From: an uncultured Solirubrobacterales bacterium
Lineage (GTDB): Bacteria; Actinomycetota; Thermoleophilia; Solirubrobacterales; 70-9
Length of the DNA: 64,000 nucleotides
Assembly (NCBI GenBank): GCA_903939845.1
Contig: CAJAIJ010000053.1
Coordinates: forward strand, 37,889-101,888
Direction: 5' to 3'
The notes below the pieces were generated by a model that was not told where the DNA came from, ran no database searches, and saw nothing but the letters and a program-made list of their open reading frames with translations. This document shows positions 1 to 13,458 of this stretch, one piece after another. How positions within the stretch are numbered: position 1 is the first letter of the stretch; the number at the start of each line of letters is the position of its first letter. The translations under genes were made by a program, and so were the position numbers.

Positions 1-565
1 GTGACAGCTCGGCTCGGATAATGGCCTCGAGGGCCTCGACCGCACCCTCGAAGTCACCGTTTACGACCTCGTGTTCGAACTCGGGACGAGCCCTGAGCTC
101 GTCTACTGCAACCTTCATTCGGGCATCGATCGCCTCGGGTCCGTCGGTTCCCCTGCCCTCGAGCCGCTCCCTCAGGACCTCGACCCTGGGTGGGGCGATG
201 AAGATCTGGACGGCCTCTGGCATGGCCGTCCTTATCTGCCTAGCACCCTGCACCTCGATCTCCAGGATCACGGGAATGCCCCTGCCGGCCTTGGTCTCTA
301 TCTCGGACCTGAGAGTCCCGTAGCGGTTGCCGCTGTAATCGGCATGCTCGAGAAAGGCGTTGTCCTGAACGCTTCGCTCGAATTCTCCGGCGTCGAGAAA
401 GTGGTAGTGGACGCCGTCCATCTCCCCGGTCCTCGGCGCTCTGGTCGTGGCCGAAATCGAGACCTGAAGCTCAGGGATTCGCTCGCGAACGGCCGCGATC
501 AGGGAACCCTTGCCGACCCCGGAGGGGCCGGTCACCACGAAAACCCTTCCCCAGGATCCGGGCAC
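1..565 (-). CDS. gmk: Guanylate kinase (3' end cut by window edge)
   Basis: Reverse-strand translation from GTG at 565: VPGSWGRVFVVTGPSGVGKGSLIAAVRERIPELQVSISATTRAPRTGEMDGVHYHFLD...; P-loop GPSGVGKGS and SxTTRxPRxGExxGxxYxF motif. Not in the ORF track because of the GTG start and edge. Confidence 0.95.
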   Translation of the reverse strand, partial: MPGSWGRVFVVTGPSGVGKGSLIAAVRERIPELQVSISATTRAPRTGEMDGVHYHFLDAGEFERSVQDNAFLEHADYSGNRYGTLRSEIETKAGRGIPVILEIEVQGARQIRTAMPEAVQIFIAPPRVEVLRERLEGRGTDGPEAIDARMKVAVDELRARPEFEHEVVNGDFEGAVEALEAIIRAELS

Positions 566-591
566 CCGTAGCGATCCCGCCAGTTACCCCG

Positions 592-936
592 CTACCTGCG
601 GAGCCTGGAGACCAGCTCGGCCCTCTGCCTCTCGGAAAGGCCGCCGATCGTCTTTGCCGGAGAGATCCGGCACTGGTTCAGCACCCGGTTTGCCTTCACG
701 CGACCGTACTTCGGCACGGCCAGGAGCATGTCGAACACCTTGGCCGTGAGGACGTACTCGGGGGGTGAGGAGAGAAGGTCGATGATGTTCTTCCGACCGG
801 CCTTCAGATCGCGCTTGAGCTGGGCGCGGGCCGAACGGATTCCGTTCGCCCTCTCCAAGGCGGCCATTCTCTGGTCGAGGGACCTCTTCGGCGTCGAAGA
901 GGTCGACTTGGTCGTCTTACTGGAGGAGGGTGCCAT
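592..936 (-). CDS. mihF: Integration host factor, actinobacterial type (mIHF)
   Basis: MAALERANGIRSARAQLKRDLKAG...VLNQCRISPAKTIGGLSERQRAEL; adjacent to gmk as is usual in actinobacteria. Start taken at internal Met (MAPSSSK...). Confidence 0.93.
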   Translation of the reverse strand: MAPSSSKTTKSTSSTPKRSLDQRMAALERANGIRSARAQLKRDLKAGRKNIIDLLSSPPEYVLTAKVFDMLLAVPKYGRVKANRVLNQCRISPAKTIGGLSERQRAELVSRLRR

Positions 937-1013
937 GGAAGGCGGCGAGTATAACCACGAACCGGCCGGCCGGGGCGCGAGGAAGGCCAACAATTTCGAA
1001 ACTCACCTGAACC

Positions 1014-1949
1014 TCAACTGGAGGGTCGGTCACAAAAGGCACCGATCGAGTCGAAGCCGCGGCGGGTCAGCTCGGCCCCGAGTTCCCTCTCGATACGCCG
1101 TCCGGCAACCGGGTCACGGAAGTTCTCGGTTCCCACCGCCACCAGAGAGGCGCCGGCCAGGAGGAACTCGAGCGCGCTCTCGCCATCGGTAACTCCTCCC
1201 ATCCCGATGATGGGGATCGAGACCCTGGAGCGGATGGCCCGGACCTGCTGGAGAGCGACTGGCCTCACGGCGGGGCCGGAGAGTCCTCCGCTCCCGGCAC
1301 CGATCGCAGGTGAACCCGAGACGGGGTCGATCGCCGTGGCCTTGATCGTGTTGATGAGGGAGACGGCATCGGCTCCTCCTGCCTCGGCGGCCACGGCCAC
1401 CTCTTCCGGTGAAGCGACGTTGGGTGTCAACTTCACGATCAAGGGGAGTTCGGTCCGACCCTTCAGGTGCTTCATCAGCTGTTCCGTTTCGGTCGGCTGC
1501 TCGCCGACGATCAGGCCCGAGTGGACGTTCGGACAGGAGACGTTCAGCTCGAGAGCAGAGGCCCGGCCGGTCTCTTCGATCCTCTCGACGAGCCTGGTGA
1601 AACCCTCCGGGGTTTCGGCCATGACCGAAACGATCAGGGGCACGGGCAGCTCCGCGAGGATCGGGAGATGGTCCTCGACGAAACCATCGAGCCCGGGGTT
1701 CGGAAGCCCGATCGAGTTGATCATGCCGGTCGGCGTCTCCCAGATCCGGTTCGGAGGGTTTCCGGCCCGTGGATTCTCGGTGATCGTCTTGGAGACGAAA
1801 GCGGCGAAGGGAAAGTTCTCCGACGCAAAGGCCTCGTCTCCGAAGATCCGGCGGGAAGCGATCGCGTCATAGGTTCCCGAACCATTGATGACCGGGCTGG
1901 AGAGCTCGATTCCACAGAACTCGATCGGAAGCGATGCCGTTGTCTTCAT
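1014..1949 (-). CDS. pyrD: Dihydroorotate dehydrogenase, catalytic subunit (class 1B)
   Basis: 311 aa; motifs ELNVSCPNVHSG, IVKLTPNV, GMGGVTDGESALEFLLAGASLVAVGT. Confidence 0.95.
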   Translation of the reverse strand: MKTTASLPIEFCGIELSSPVINGSGTYDAIASRRIFGDEAFASENFPFAAFVSKTITENPRAGNPPNRIWETPTGMINSIGLPNPGLDGFVEDHLPILAELPVPLIVSVMAETPEGFTRLVERIEETGRASALELNVSCPNVHSGLIVGEQPTETEQLMKHLKGRTELPLIVKLTPNVASPEEVAVAAEAGGADAVSLINTIKATAIDPVSGSPAIGAGSGGLSGPAVRPVALQQVRAIRSRVSIPIIGMGGVTDGESALEFLLAGASLVAVGTENFRDPVAGRRIERELGAELTRRGFDSIGAFCDRPSS

Positions 1950-2789
1950 CCCGACTCACCGACCAGAGCGGTTGCGATCTCCTCGGACCTAACTACCGGA
2001 CCGTCGATACAGAGCCGGAGATATCCATTCCCGTCAGCCCGCGGCACGGCACAGCCGAAGCAGGCCCCGAATCCGCAAGCCATCGGGGACTCCAATGCAA
2101 GCTCGGCCGGGACTCCGGCCGATGCGCAGATCTTCTTCACTGCCTCGAGCATGGCCGGTGGCCCACAGGAGTAGACAATCGCGCCGCCCGGATCATCTCT
2201 CTCGAGCAGCAGTTCGAGCAGGTCGGTCACATAGCCGTGGTGTCCGGAGCTTCCGTCTTCGAAGGCGAGCCGAACCTCCTCGCACCCGAAGAGGGACTCG
2301 ACGGCTCCCGAGTGTTCGAGATCCCTGAAGCCCAGAAGTGTCCGGGTCGGAAACCCCTTCGAGATCAGGGAGCGGCGAAATGCGGCAAGCGGAGCGATCC
2401 CGATGCCACCGCCGACGAGAATGGCGCCGGCAGGCGACTCCGCGATCTCCCGCGGTGCCGAAAAGGGGTTGCCGAATGGTCCCGTGATCCAGCAGCCATC
2501 ACCCTTTTCGAGACGACCAAGCCGCTTCGTCCCCGGACCGACATCGTCGATCAGGAATTCAAGCAGCAACTCCCCCTCTCGTCCGGTCGAACGGGCGTAG
2601 GAGATGGCCCTGGGCAGATAAGGGCGACCCTCGATCGATGACCATTCCGGAGCCTCGCACAACATGTAGAACTGCCCAGGGAGCGGCTCCGGCCCCTCCC
2701 GGTCCACCAGTGTGAAGATTCGATAGCCACCATCGGCCGCGGCCTCTCTTACCTCGACGGCTCTCCTTCCGAACGGCGGAGTCGGCCGG

Positions 2790-2800
<11 letters not shown>
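1946..2800 (-). CDS. pyrK: Dihydroorotate dehydrogenase electron transfer subunit
   Basis: FAD/NAD-binding fold and C-terminal 2Fe-2S motif [13 protein letters not shown]; start at MAPDRPTPP overlapping the carB end. Confidence 0.92.
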
Positions 2801-5866
<3,066 letters not shown>

Positions 5867-5867
<1 letters not shown>

Positions 5868-6994
5868 CAGGCGGCGAGCTCCAGAAACCTGTCGAAGAGG
5901 TGGCGGGAGTCATGCGGTCCGGGGCCGGCCTCGGGGTGATGCTGAACGGTCATGGCACCTGCATCCGGGAGTCGGAGGCCCTCGACCGTGCGGTCGTAGA
6001 GATTGATGTGCGAGAGCACCGCCTCCCCGAAGTCCGTGTTCCACCTGACCGGCTCGTCGCTCTCGATGGTCCGATTCCCGTCAGGACCCAGTACGGCGAA
6101 CCCATGGTTCTGGGACGTGATCTCGATCACTCCGGTCTCGAGATCCTTGACTGGATGGTTCGAACCCCGGTGGCCGAATGGGAGTTTGAAGGTCTCGAGA
6201 CCGACGGCACGGCAGAGGAGCTGGTGTCCGAGACAGATGCCGACGATCGGCCGGGTGCCGATCAACGACCGGATCGTCTCGATCACTCCGCCCACTGCAG
6301 CCGGATCGCCAGGGCCATTGGCCAGAAAGATCAGGTCGGGGTTTCGGTCGAGCACCTCCTCGGCTCCGGAGCTACATGGCAGCAGGGTGACCCGACATCC
6401 CCGCTCCGTGAACTGGGAGACGATGCTCGCCTTGATCCCGGTGTCGAGTGCGACTACGTGTGGTCCGTCGCCGGCGTGCTCGATCGGCTCATCGGGACTG
6501 ACTGCGGATGCCAGGTCCTGTCCGGCCATCGGAGGGGATGCCTCGATCATCGCCAGAGCCTCTTCGACCGGGACCGACGCGGGGAAGATGCCGCCCCTCA
6601 TCGCCCCGAGGTCCCTGATGTGACGGACCAGCGCACGCGTGTTGACTTCAGAGATCGCAACTACGCCCTGTTCTTCGAGCCAGTCGAGCCATCCCGCCTC
6701 GGCGGTCGCGGCGTCGGCCCGGTTGACTGCGTTTCTCATCACGACTCCGACCGCCTGGGCCCGGCCGGACTCCATGGCCGCCGAAGAGACACCGTAGTTG
6801 CCGACCATGGGGTAGGTAAACGTGATCACCTGACCTGCGTAGGAAGGGTCCGTTACGGCCTCCTGGTAGCCAGTCATTGCCGTGTTGAAGACCACCTCTC
6901 CCAACGTCTGGCCCGGGGTCGCTCCCGTCACGAGTCCATCGAAGCGGGCGCCATCCTCCAGGAGGACGAATCCGGTTTCCGATCTTTCCCTCAT
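5867..6994 (-). CDS. carA: Carbamoyl-phosphate synthase small (glutaminase) subunit
   Basis: [15 protein letters not shown] glutaminase motif; [20 protein letters not shown]; start at MRERSETG. Confidence 0.97.
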
Positions 6995-8367
6995 GCAACC
7001 CCCAGACTGAAGGACCGGAGACGCCATGCCACCTGCCCGTTTGCGACCGTCATCAACACCCTCCCCGTAAGCCTTTCCCCGGCGCACCACGAATTCTCCG
7101 ACCTGCTCTCGTAGCCGTCCTCACCGACGACCCACTCCGCTTCGAGGTCGACGAGGGTGAAGTTGGCCGGAGATTCCTCGACCACCGCGAAGGGCTCGAT
7201 GTCGAACGCCCTGCCCCCACAGCCGAGCTTCTCGATCACGGTCTCGAGAGGGACCGTGCCCGGCAGCACGAGGTGGGTGTAGAGGGAAGAGAAGGCGGTT
7301 TCGAGCCCGGTCACGCCCATCGCGGCCGCCTCGAACGGGACCTCTTTCTCCTGCCGGGCGTGCGGAGCGTGATCGGTGGCGATGCAGTCGATCGTGCCGT
7401 CGAGAAGGGCCCCGATCAAAGCCTCCCTGTCGGCCGCGGTTCGAATCGGTGGGTTCATCTTGTGCCGCGAGGGGTCGAGATCCCTGACGCAGGACTCATC
7501 CAGACAGAGATGGTGTGGCGTGACCTCGGCGAAGATGTCCACCCCGGCAGCGCGAGCGGCCCTGACGGCCTCGACGGATTCGGCTGCAGAGAGGTGCTGG
7601 ACCTGGATCCGCCCGTTTTCATAGCCGGCGATATCGGCATCGCGGGCGATCATCGTGGACTCCGAGATCGAGGGAATCCCACGAAGTCCGAGCACGGCCG
7701 AGACCTCTCCTTCGTGCATTACTCCACCGGCAGACAGCGACGGATCCTCTTCGTGAAGGGCGATGGTGCCCCCGCACATGCGCTGATAGCGAAGCGCCCT
7801 TCGGAGCAGCCCGGCGTCGGTGACCGGAAGGCCGTCATCGGTGAAGCCGACCGCACCGGCCTCTCTCAGCTCGGCCATGTCGACCAGGTCACGGCCCTCC
7901 ATGTCGCGGGAGAGGGTTGCCAGGAAGCCGACGGGGATGACGGCATCGTTCGAGGCCCTGTGCCGGAGGGCCTCGATGTCCGCAGGGCTGGAGACCGGCG
8001 GGACCGTGTTCGCCATCGCGAGGATGCCGGCATACCCGCCCGCTGCGGCCGAACGGGAGCCAGTCTCGATGTCTTCCTTGTATTCCTGCCCCGGAGTCCT
8101 GAGGTGAACGTGGGGGTCGAAGAAGGCCGGGAACAGATGCTTTCCCGTCCCGTCGATCTCCTCGACTCCTTCCGGTGGAGCGATCGTGCCCGGGGCTGCA
8201 AGAGACGAAAGGACACCGCCTTCGACGAGAACATCTCTCGCCTCGTCGATTCCGGAGCCGGGATCGAACACCTGGACGGACCTCACGAGGAGGTCGGCGG
8301 CAGGGCCGCCCCGCTGGACCAGAGGTTCGGGTCCACGCCCGACGACTTCTTCGGGAACCCTCATCAT
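6991..8367 (-). CDS. pyrC: Dihydroorotase
   Basis: 458 aa; FPAFFDPHVHLRTPGQEYKEDIETG, CIATDHAPHARQEKEVPFEAAAMGVTGLET. Confidence 0.96.
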   Translation of the reverse strand: MMRVPEEVVGRGPEPLVQRGGPAADLLVRSVQVFDPGSGIDEARDVLVEGGVLSSLAAPGTIAPPEGVEEIDGTGKHLFPAFFDPHVHLRTPGQEYKEDIETGSRSAAAGGYAGILAMANTVPPVSSPADIEALRHRASNDAVIPVGFLATLSRDMEGRDLVDMAELREAGAVGFTDDGLPVTDAGLLRRALRYQRMCGGTIALHEEDPSLSAGGVMHEGEVSAVLGLRGIPSISESTMIARDADIAGYENGRIQVQHLSAAESVEAVRAARAAGVDIFAEVTPHHLCLDESCVRDLDPSRHKMNPPIRTAADREALIGALLDGTIDCIATDHAPHARQEKEVPFEAAAMGVTGLETAFSSLYTHLVLPGTVPLETVIEKLGCGGRAFDIEPFAVVEESPANFTLVDLEAEWVVGEDGYESRSENSWCAGERLTGRVLMTVANGQVAWRLRSFSLGVA

Positions 8368-9317
8368 GCCGGCGCTCCGATGGTCGGGAGCGGATCAGAT
8401 GGTCCCTCTCCACCCTCGACCGGTCGGCCGGCGAGGAGCTCGTAGAGGATGGCCATACGGACGGCCAGCCCTGATTCGACCTGATCGGAAATCAGTGAAC
8501 GGTCGGAGTCGACGATCTCACTCGCAATCTCGACCCCCCTGTTGACCGGTCCGGGATGCATGACCAGCTGCCTCGGCCCCAACCGCTGTTCGTTGATCTG
8601 GAAGAGACGCGCGTATTCCCTCACCGAAGGAATGAAGTTCCCCTCCATCCTCTCGCTCTGCATCCTGAGCAGGTAGACGACGTCGGCCTCTTCCATTCGC
8701 TCGAGCGAGAACTCCACCTTGCACCCGAGCTTCTCGATTTCCCGAGGGATCAGGGTCGGGGGACCCGCGACCGTGACTTCAGCTCCCATCATCTGGAACG
8801 CCTCGATGTTCGAACGGGCGACTCGACTGTGAAGGACGTCGCCGACTATCCAGATCTTCAGACCATCGATGCTGCCGATTCGGGTCCTGAGGGTGAAGAG
8901 ATCGAGCAGGGCCTGGCTCGGATGCTGGTGCATCCCGTCACCCGCGTTGACCACCGAGGCGTCGACCCACTGGGTCAGCATTCCGGCCGCTCCCGCGTTC
9001 GGATGTCGGATCACGATGGCGGCCGGTCCGTAGGCCGACAGCGTTTCGACCGTATCGCGGAGCGACTCCCCCTTTTCGACCGAAGAGCCTCCCGCCTTGA
9101 CGGACATGACATCGGCGGAGAGTCGCTTCGCCGCCAGCTCGAACGAGGACGAGGTTCTGGTGCTCGACTCGTAGAAGAGGGTGACTACCGTTTTTCCCCT
9201 GAGCGTCGGAACCTTCTTGATCTCGCGCCGGGATACCTCGGCGAAACTCTCTGCTCGATCGAGAATGGCGGTCAGGTCATCCAAAGTGAGGTCGGAGATG
9301 GAAAGCAGGTTCTTCAT
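8364..9317 (-). CDS. pyrB: Aspartate carbamoyltransferase catalytic subunit
   Basis: MKNLLSISDLTLDDL...LFYESSTRTSSSFELAAKRLSADV (STRTRxSFE-type), MHPGPVNRGVEI. Confidence 0.97.
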   Translation of the reverse strand: MKNLLSISDLTLDDLTAILDRAESFAEVSRREIKKVPTLRGKTVVTLFYESSTRTSSSFELAAKRLSADVMSVKAGGSSVEKGESLRDTVETLSAYGPAAIVIRHPNAGAAGMLTQWVDASVVNAGDGMHQHPSQALLDLFTLRTRIGSIDGLKIWIVGDVLHSRVARSNIEAFQMMGAEVTVAGPPTLIPREIEKLGCKVEFSLERMEEADVVYLLRMQSERMEGNFIPSVREYARLFQINEQRLGPRQLVMHPGPVNRGVEIASEIVDSDRSLISDQVESGLAVRMAILYELLAGRPVEGGEGPSDPLPTIGAPA

Positions 9318-9868
9318 TCCACGACCTCCACGGGGGAGACGAGGTTCACTCCGTCCCGACCATCGGTCTCCTCGAGCAGTACGGAGACCCTCTCGCCCGA
9401 CGAAGTCGGGAGGTTCTTGCCGACGTAATCCGGTCGGATCGGAAGCTCCCGGTGGCCCCGATCGCACAGGACTGCGAGCTGAACTCGAGACGGCCGGCCG
9501 TAATCGAACATCGCATCGATCGCAGCCCTAACGGTTCGACCGGTGTAAAGGACGTCATCGACGAGGACGACCGTCTTGTCTTCGATCGGGAAGTCGAGCT
9601 TGGTCGCGTGTACGACGGGCTGGGCATCCGGTGACCGAACCGAGAGGTCATCACGGTAGAAAGAGATGTCTACCTCTCCGAGGGAGACGGCTGTCCCTGA
9701 GAGTTCCTCGAGAACCGCGACCAAGCGACGGGCCAGGAAGGCTCCGCGGGTATGGATCCCGACCACGGCGATCTTCTCCGGGGAGGGATTTCCCTCGATG
9801 ATCTCGTGGGCGATCCTCGTCAGGGACCGCGCAAGATCGTCCGCGCTCAGAACCTCGGTTTCCTTCAC
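9314..9868 (-). CDS. pyrR: Bifunctional pyr operon regulator / uracil phosphoribosyltransferase
   Basis: 184 aa; VVLVDDVLYTGRTVRAAIDA PRPP motif; head of the pyr operon. Confidence 0.96.
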   Translation of the reverse strand: MKETEVLSADDLARSLTRIAHEIIEGNPSPEKIAVVGIHTRGAFLARRLVAVLEELSGTAVSLGEVDISFYRDDLSVRSPDAQPVVHATKLDFPIEDKTVVLVDDVLYTGRTVRAAIDAMFDYGRPSRVQLAVLCDRGHRELPIRPDYVGKNLPTSSGERVSVLLEETDGRDGVNLVSPVEVVE

Positions 9869-9905
9869 TGCGTCCTTCCTGGCCTCTCTGGACCCGGTTA
9901 AAGAA
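9869..9905 (-). promoter_or_regulatory. PyrR-binding RNA element overlapping the pyrR ribosome-binding site
   Basis: Minus strand reads TTAACCGGGTCCAGAGAGGCCAGGAAGGACGCA directly before the pyrR GTG. It matches the PyrR binding-loop pattern (GTCCAGAGAGGC...AAGGAC) with GTCC/GGAC stem; the SD (AGGAAGGA) lies inside it. Confidence 0.85.
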
Positions 9906-9935
9906 CTTTCGATCAGAGTAGCACCGGTTCAGGCG

Positions 9936-10901
9936 TCAGCTGCTGGCCTCCCCGGCCTGCGGAATCGCGCCCTCCCGGAGATGACTGGGCTCACCCTTCT
10001 CCTCGAAGGGGATCTCGATCAGGTCGAAATCCCGCGGGGCACAGGTATTCGGGAAGACCTCTCTTGCTTCTTCCAGTGCAGCGCCAACGTGATAGCGAGC
10101 CGAGATATGCACCAGAGCGAGCATCTTCACGTTCGCCTCGGCGGCCAGACCGGCTGCGCCGGAAGCGGTCGAATGACCGGTCTCGATCGCCCGTTCGAGA
10201 TCTTCGGAGAGGAAGCTGGAGTCATGGACGAGGAGGTCGGCGTCGGCAGCAGCGGTCAGGGTCTGCCGGCAGGGAGACGTGTCGCCCGTAATCACCACCG
10301 CTCTCCCCGGTCTGTCTTCACCCATCACCTGTTCAGGCCGAACCTCTCCCGAGGCAACTGCGACGGTCTCGCCGCGCTGGAGGGCGCCGAGGTCCGGACC
10401 ATCGGTGACTCCGAGCTCAGCTGCACGTTTCGGGTCCAGCTTGCCGGGCCGATCGTCTTCGAGCAGGGCATATCCGAGAGCCCGCGTCCTGTGCTCGGTC
10501 GCAAAGGCCTCGACTTCGAAGTCGGGGTGCCCGACGACGTCGCCGCTGGCCAGCTCCTCGACCTCCACGTGGTAGCCGAGCCTCCCGATCAGAGGACCGA
10601 GGTCGTCCATGAACCGGTGCATCCCTTCCGGGCCGAACAGCCTGAGCGGCTCGGATCGTTCGTTCAGGTCCCAGGTCTTCAGGAGTCCGGGGATTCCCAG
10701 GCAGTGATCCAGGTGAAAGTGGGTCAGGTAGATCTCGTCGATCTGGAGCAGGCCGGTGGACTTCCTCAACTGCCGCTGGGTCCCCTCGCCGCAATCGAAC
10801 ATCAGCCTCGTCCCCTCACGGGTGACGAGCACGCTTGGCATGCCGCGAAGCGCCGTCGGAACGGGGCCCCCGGTGCCGATGAATGCGACCGATAAATCCA
10901 C
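9936..10901 (-). CDS. rnz: Ribonuclease Z (MBL fold)
   Basis: 321 aa; FDCGEGTQRQL, LTHFHLDHCLGIPGLL, TEHRTRALGYAL. Confidence 0.92.
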   Translation of the reverse strand: MDLSVAFIGTGGPVPTALRGMPSVLVTREGTRLMFDCGEGTQRQLRKSTGLLQIDEIYLTHFHLDHCLGIPGLLKTWDLNERSEPLRLFGPEGMHRFMDDLGPLIGRLGYHVEVEELASGDVVGHPDFEVEAFATEHRTRALGYALLEDDRPGKLDPKRAAELGVTDGPDLGALQRGETVAVASGEVRPEQVMGEDRPGRAVVITGDTSPCRQTLTAAADADLLVHDSSFLSEDLERAIETGHSTASGAAGLAAEANVKMLALVHISARYHVGAALEEAREVFPNTCAPRDFDLIEIPFEEKGEPSHLREGAIPQAGEASS

Positions 10902-10993
10902 AGGCCCTAGCGTAGATGCCCAGAGCGAGCCCCGTGCCGCCGGGTCGGACCGGGGATCGCCCGGCCAGTCCCGGCACTAGACTCCGCGATTCC

Positions 10994-11067
<74 letters not shown>

Positions 11068-11187
11068 TCGGTCCTGGGTCGAGTGCTCCTTCCTCCCCAA
11101 CCCGGCCCGGTTCGAGGAGGACGGACCGGATTCCTGAATACGACCGCGCGCCGGATAGGGACCCGATCGAACGGCTATTTTTCGGCC

Positions 11188-11829
11188 ATGACGATCTGGT
11201 CCGACCCCGATCAACTGCTCCAGAGGACCCTCAACAGACCCCCTGGAATCCTCCAGAAGGCTCTCAAGGCCGGACTTCGGCTTCCGATGAAGGCCTGGAG
11301 AACCTCGGTGGACGGTCTGGACCGAATCCCGGCTTCCGGCGGTGTCCTGATCGCTTCCAATCACGGCTCCTATCTCGATCACTTCTTCCTGGCCTTCCGG
11401 ATCCGCAGGCCGGTGAACTTCATGGCTGCCGCAGAGCTCTTCTCCAACCCGCTCGCAGCGAGAGTGCTCTCGACCCTCGGAGCATTTCCGGTTCGACGGG
11501 GAGAACGCGACTCCCGCTCGGTCGAGACGGCAGCGGAGCTGGTCCGATCCGGACGTCTGGTGGTGATCTATCCGCAGGGTGGTATTCGTCCGTCGCTCGA
11601 ACCGACGAAGCCCAAGGCTGGAGTCGGCCTCGTCGCCACCTCGAGCGGTGCCACCGTGGTTCCGGCCGGGATTATCGACGCCACCACGCTCCACCGTTCG
11701 GGTTTTCTCCGCTTTCCCAGGATCACCGTCCGCTTCGGAGAGGGATCGTCCTACGTGGATACTGCCGCGCACGAAGTGGCAGAGATCGTTTGGGAGAAAG
11801 TGGTAGAGCTCAACCTCCGGGGCCACTGA
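11188..11829 (+). CDS. 1-acyl-sn-glycerol-3-phosphate acyltransferase family protein (PlsC-like)
   Basis: NHGSYLDHF (HX4D) and YPQGGIRP motifs. Confidence 0.85.
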   Translation: MTIWSDPDQLLQRTLNRPPGILQKALKAGLRLPMKAWRTSVDGLDRIPASGGVLIASNHGSYLDHFFLAFRIRRPVNFMAAAELFSNPLAARVLSTLGAFPVRRGERDSRSVETAAELVRSGRLVVIYPQGGIRPSLEPTKPKAGVGLVATSSGATVVPAGIIDATTLHRSGFLRFPRITVRFGEGSSYVDTAAHEVAEIVWEKVVELNLRGH

Positions 11830-11939
11830 GGTCCATGAAAGGTCGTCCCGGGGCGGGGCCTGAGCCCAGAGCCGGTCGTCCTGCAGGTTTCCCTCGCGGC
11901 CGGTAGGACGCCTACCCCTTCCCTATCCTCCGGACCCCG

Positions 11940-12698
11940 ATGACCTGGTTGAAGAAAATCGCTGAGCCGGTCCGACGCATGCCCCGCGCGGCTCTGATCA
12001 CCGTCGGGATCGGCCTGCTCCTCTCGGTGATGATCTTCGGCCTGCGGTTCGTCGACCTCGGCCTCTCTGCCGAGCTCGACTGGGCCGTCACCGAAACCGT
12101 CGAGACCCCGGATCCCGTTGGGATCCCCGGGGGCGGCTCCATCGATCTGGCCCGAACCTCCGTTGCTTCGATCGCCCCCACCGACCGGGATGAGCTCATC
12201 TTTCGGGTTTCCGGGGTGGTCGTAGCCTCGAGCGACAGGGGTCCTCTGCGTGTCAGATGCGACATAGACGCTGCAGATCCCGAGACCACCGTTGCGAGGA
12301 CCCCAAAGAAGCGGGCGGCCTGGCCACGTCCGAGCGAGGACCTTGCGATTCAGGAAGTTCCGGAACTCCTGGTGATTTCATTCAGTGCCGACGGTGCCGA
12401 GACCCTGGGGCTCGAGGTCAGGGATTCTGTTCGGCGTTACACCGATTCCGCCGATCTCACGACCGTGATTTGGGACGGCTTCGAAGAGAGTTCCCAGAAC
12501 TGGGTTTGGGAGATTCCGAAGGGCACCCGGGGGGTCCCTGTGACTCTCGGCTACGCAGTCGTATTCAAGACCTCCGAGCGGCCAGCAGCAACGATCGACT
12601 GTCGGGCATCCATCGACGGGGGCCGTGACGCCGGGATCGAGGCCGGTGTCCTCCAGGAAACCTGGCCTGTCCCGGGCGAGACCGAAGACGCCGCCTGA
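11940..12698 (+). CDS. Hypothetical protein with N-terminal transmembrane anchor
   Basis: 252 aa; single hydrophobic segment ALITVGIGLLLSVMIFGL; no recognised domain. Confidence 0.65.
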   Translation: MTWLKKIAEPVRRMPRAALITVGIGLLLSVMIFGLRFVDLGLSAELDWAVTETVETPDPVGIPGGGSIDLARTSVASIAPTDRDELIFRVSGVVVASSDRGPLRVRCDIDAADPETTVARTPKKRAAWPRPSEDLAIQEVPELLVISFSADGAETLGLEVRDSVRRYTDSADLTTVIWDGFEESSQNWVWEIPKGTRGVPVTLGYAVVFKTSERPAATIDCRASIDGGRDAGIEAGVLQETWPVPGETEDAA

Positions 12699-12712
12699 GG
12701 CCGGAGGTCCGG

Positions 12713-13408
12713 CTACAGGGGCTCGAGGAGGTCGGGGCCCTCAGGGACCGCACCTACCCTGTTGAGCGCCGTGTTCGCCATTCGGGATGAGAGTCGCGCC
12801 GGATCGAGCGGGTTCAGGATTGCGCGGGCTCCCTGCGGTGAGGTCGTGTCGTCCATCCATTCCGCTTCCTGTACTCGGTCCGGAAGGATCGCCGGCATTC
12901 GATCGTGGATCGGTGCGACGGCTTCGTTCGCCTCGACCGTGATCACCGTGCAGGAGACGAGCCTCTTTCCTTCCCACTCACGCTCAGTGCAGAGGCCAGC
13001 CATCGCGAAGGTCTGCCCCTCGTCCACCGTGAACCTGACCGGACGCTTCGGGCCTCCCGCCTCCCCTGGTCCGGTCCACTCGAAAAAACCGTCAGCCGGT
13101 ATGAGGCACCTGCGCACAGAAGATCGGACCAGGGGTCCGTAGGCCCGGCTCTCGAGAACCGTTTCCGAGCGGGCGTTGATCATTCGGTAACCGGTCTTGA
13201 GATCGGGCGCCCACGCCGGAACGAGGCCCCATCTCGCCGCCTCCGCCACTCTGTCGCCATCGTCGACGGCGTGGATGATCAGGACCTCCTGACCAGGGGC
13301 GGCATTGAAGCGACCGAGCAGCCGGTCCAGAGGGTCGGGCATCGCGACACCGAACCTCGCCTCGAGCTGTCTCGGGTCGGCTCCGGTCAAGGTGAACCTT
13401 CCGCACAT
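12713..13408 (-). CDS. SRAP (YedK/HMCES-type) abasic-site processing protein
   Basis: Starts MCGRFTL (catalytic Cys2), FNAAPGQ, INARSET, CLIPADGFFEW, HDRMPAIL. Confidence 0.93.
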   Translation of the reverse strand: MCGRFTLTGADPRQLEARFGVAMPDPLDRLLGRFNAAPGQEVLIIHAVDDGDRVAEAARWGLVPAWAPDLKTGYRMINARSETVLESRAYGPLVRSSVRRCLIPADGFFEWTGPGEAGGPKRPVRFTVDEGQTFAMAGLCTEREWEGKRLVSCTVITVEANEAVAPIHDRMPAILPDRVQEAEWMDDTTSPQGARAILNPLDPARLSSRMANTALNRVGAVPEGPDLLEPL

Positions 13409-13458
13409 GGCCCCATTATCGGGCAGAGGTGGCCCGTAAAGAGAGACCGCTCAGGAAA

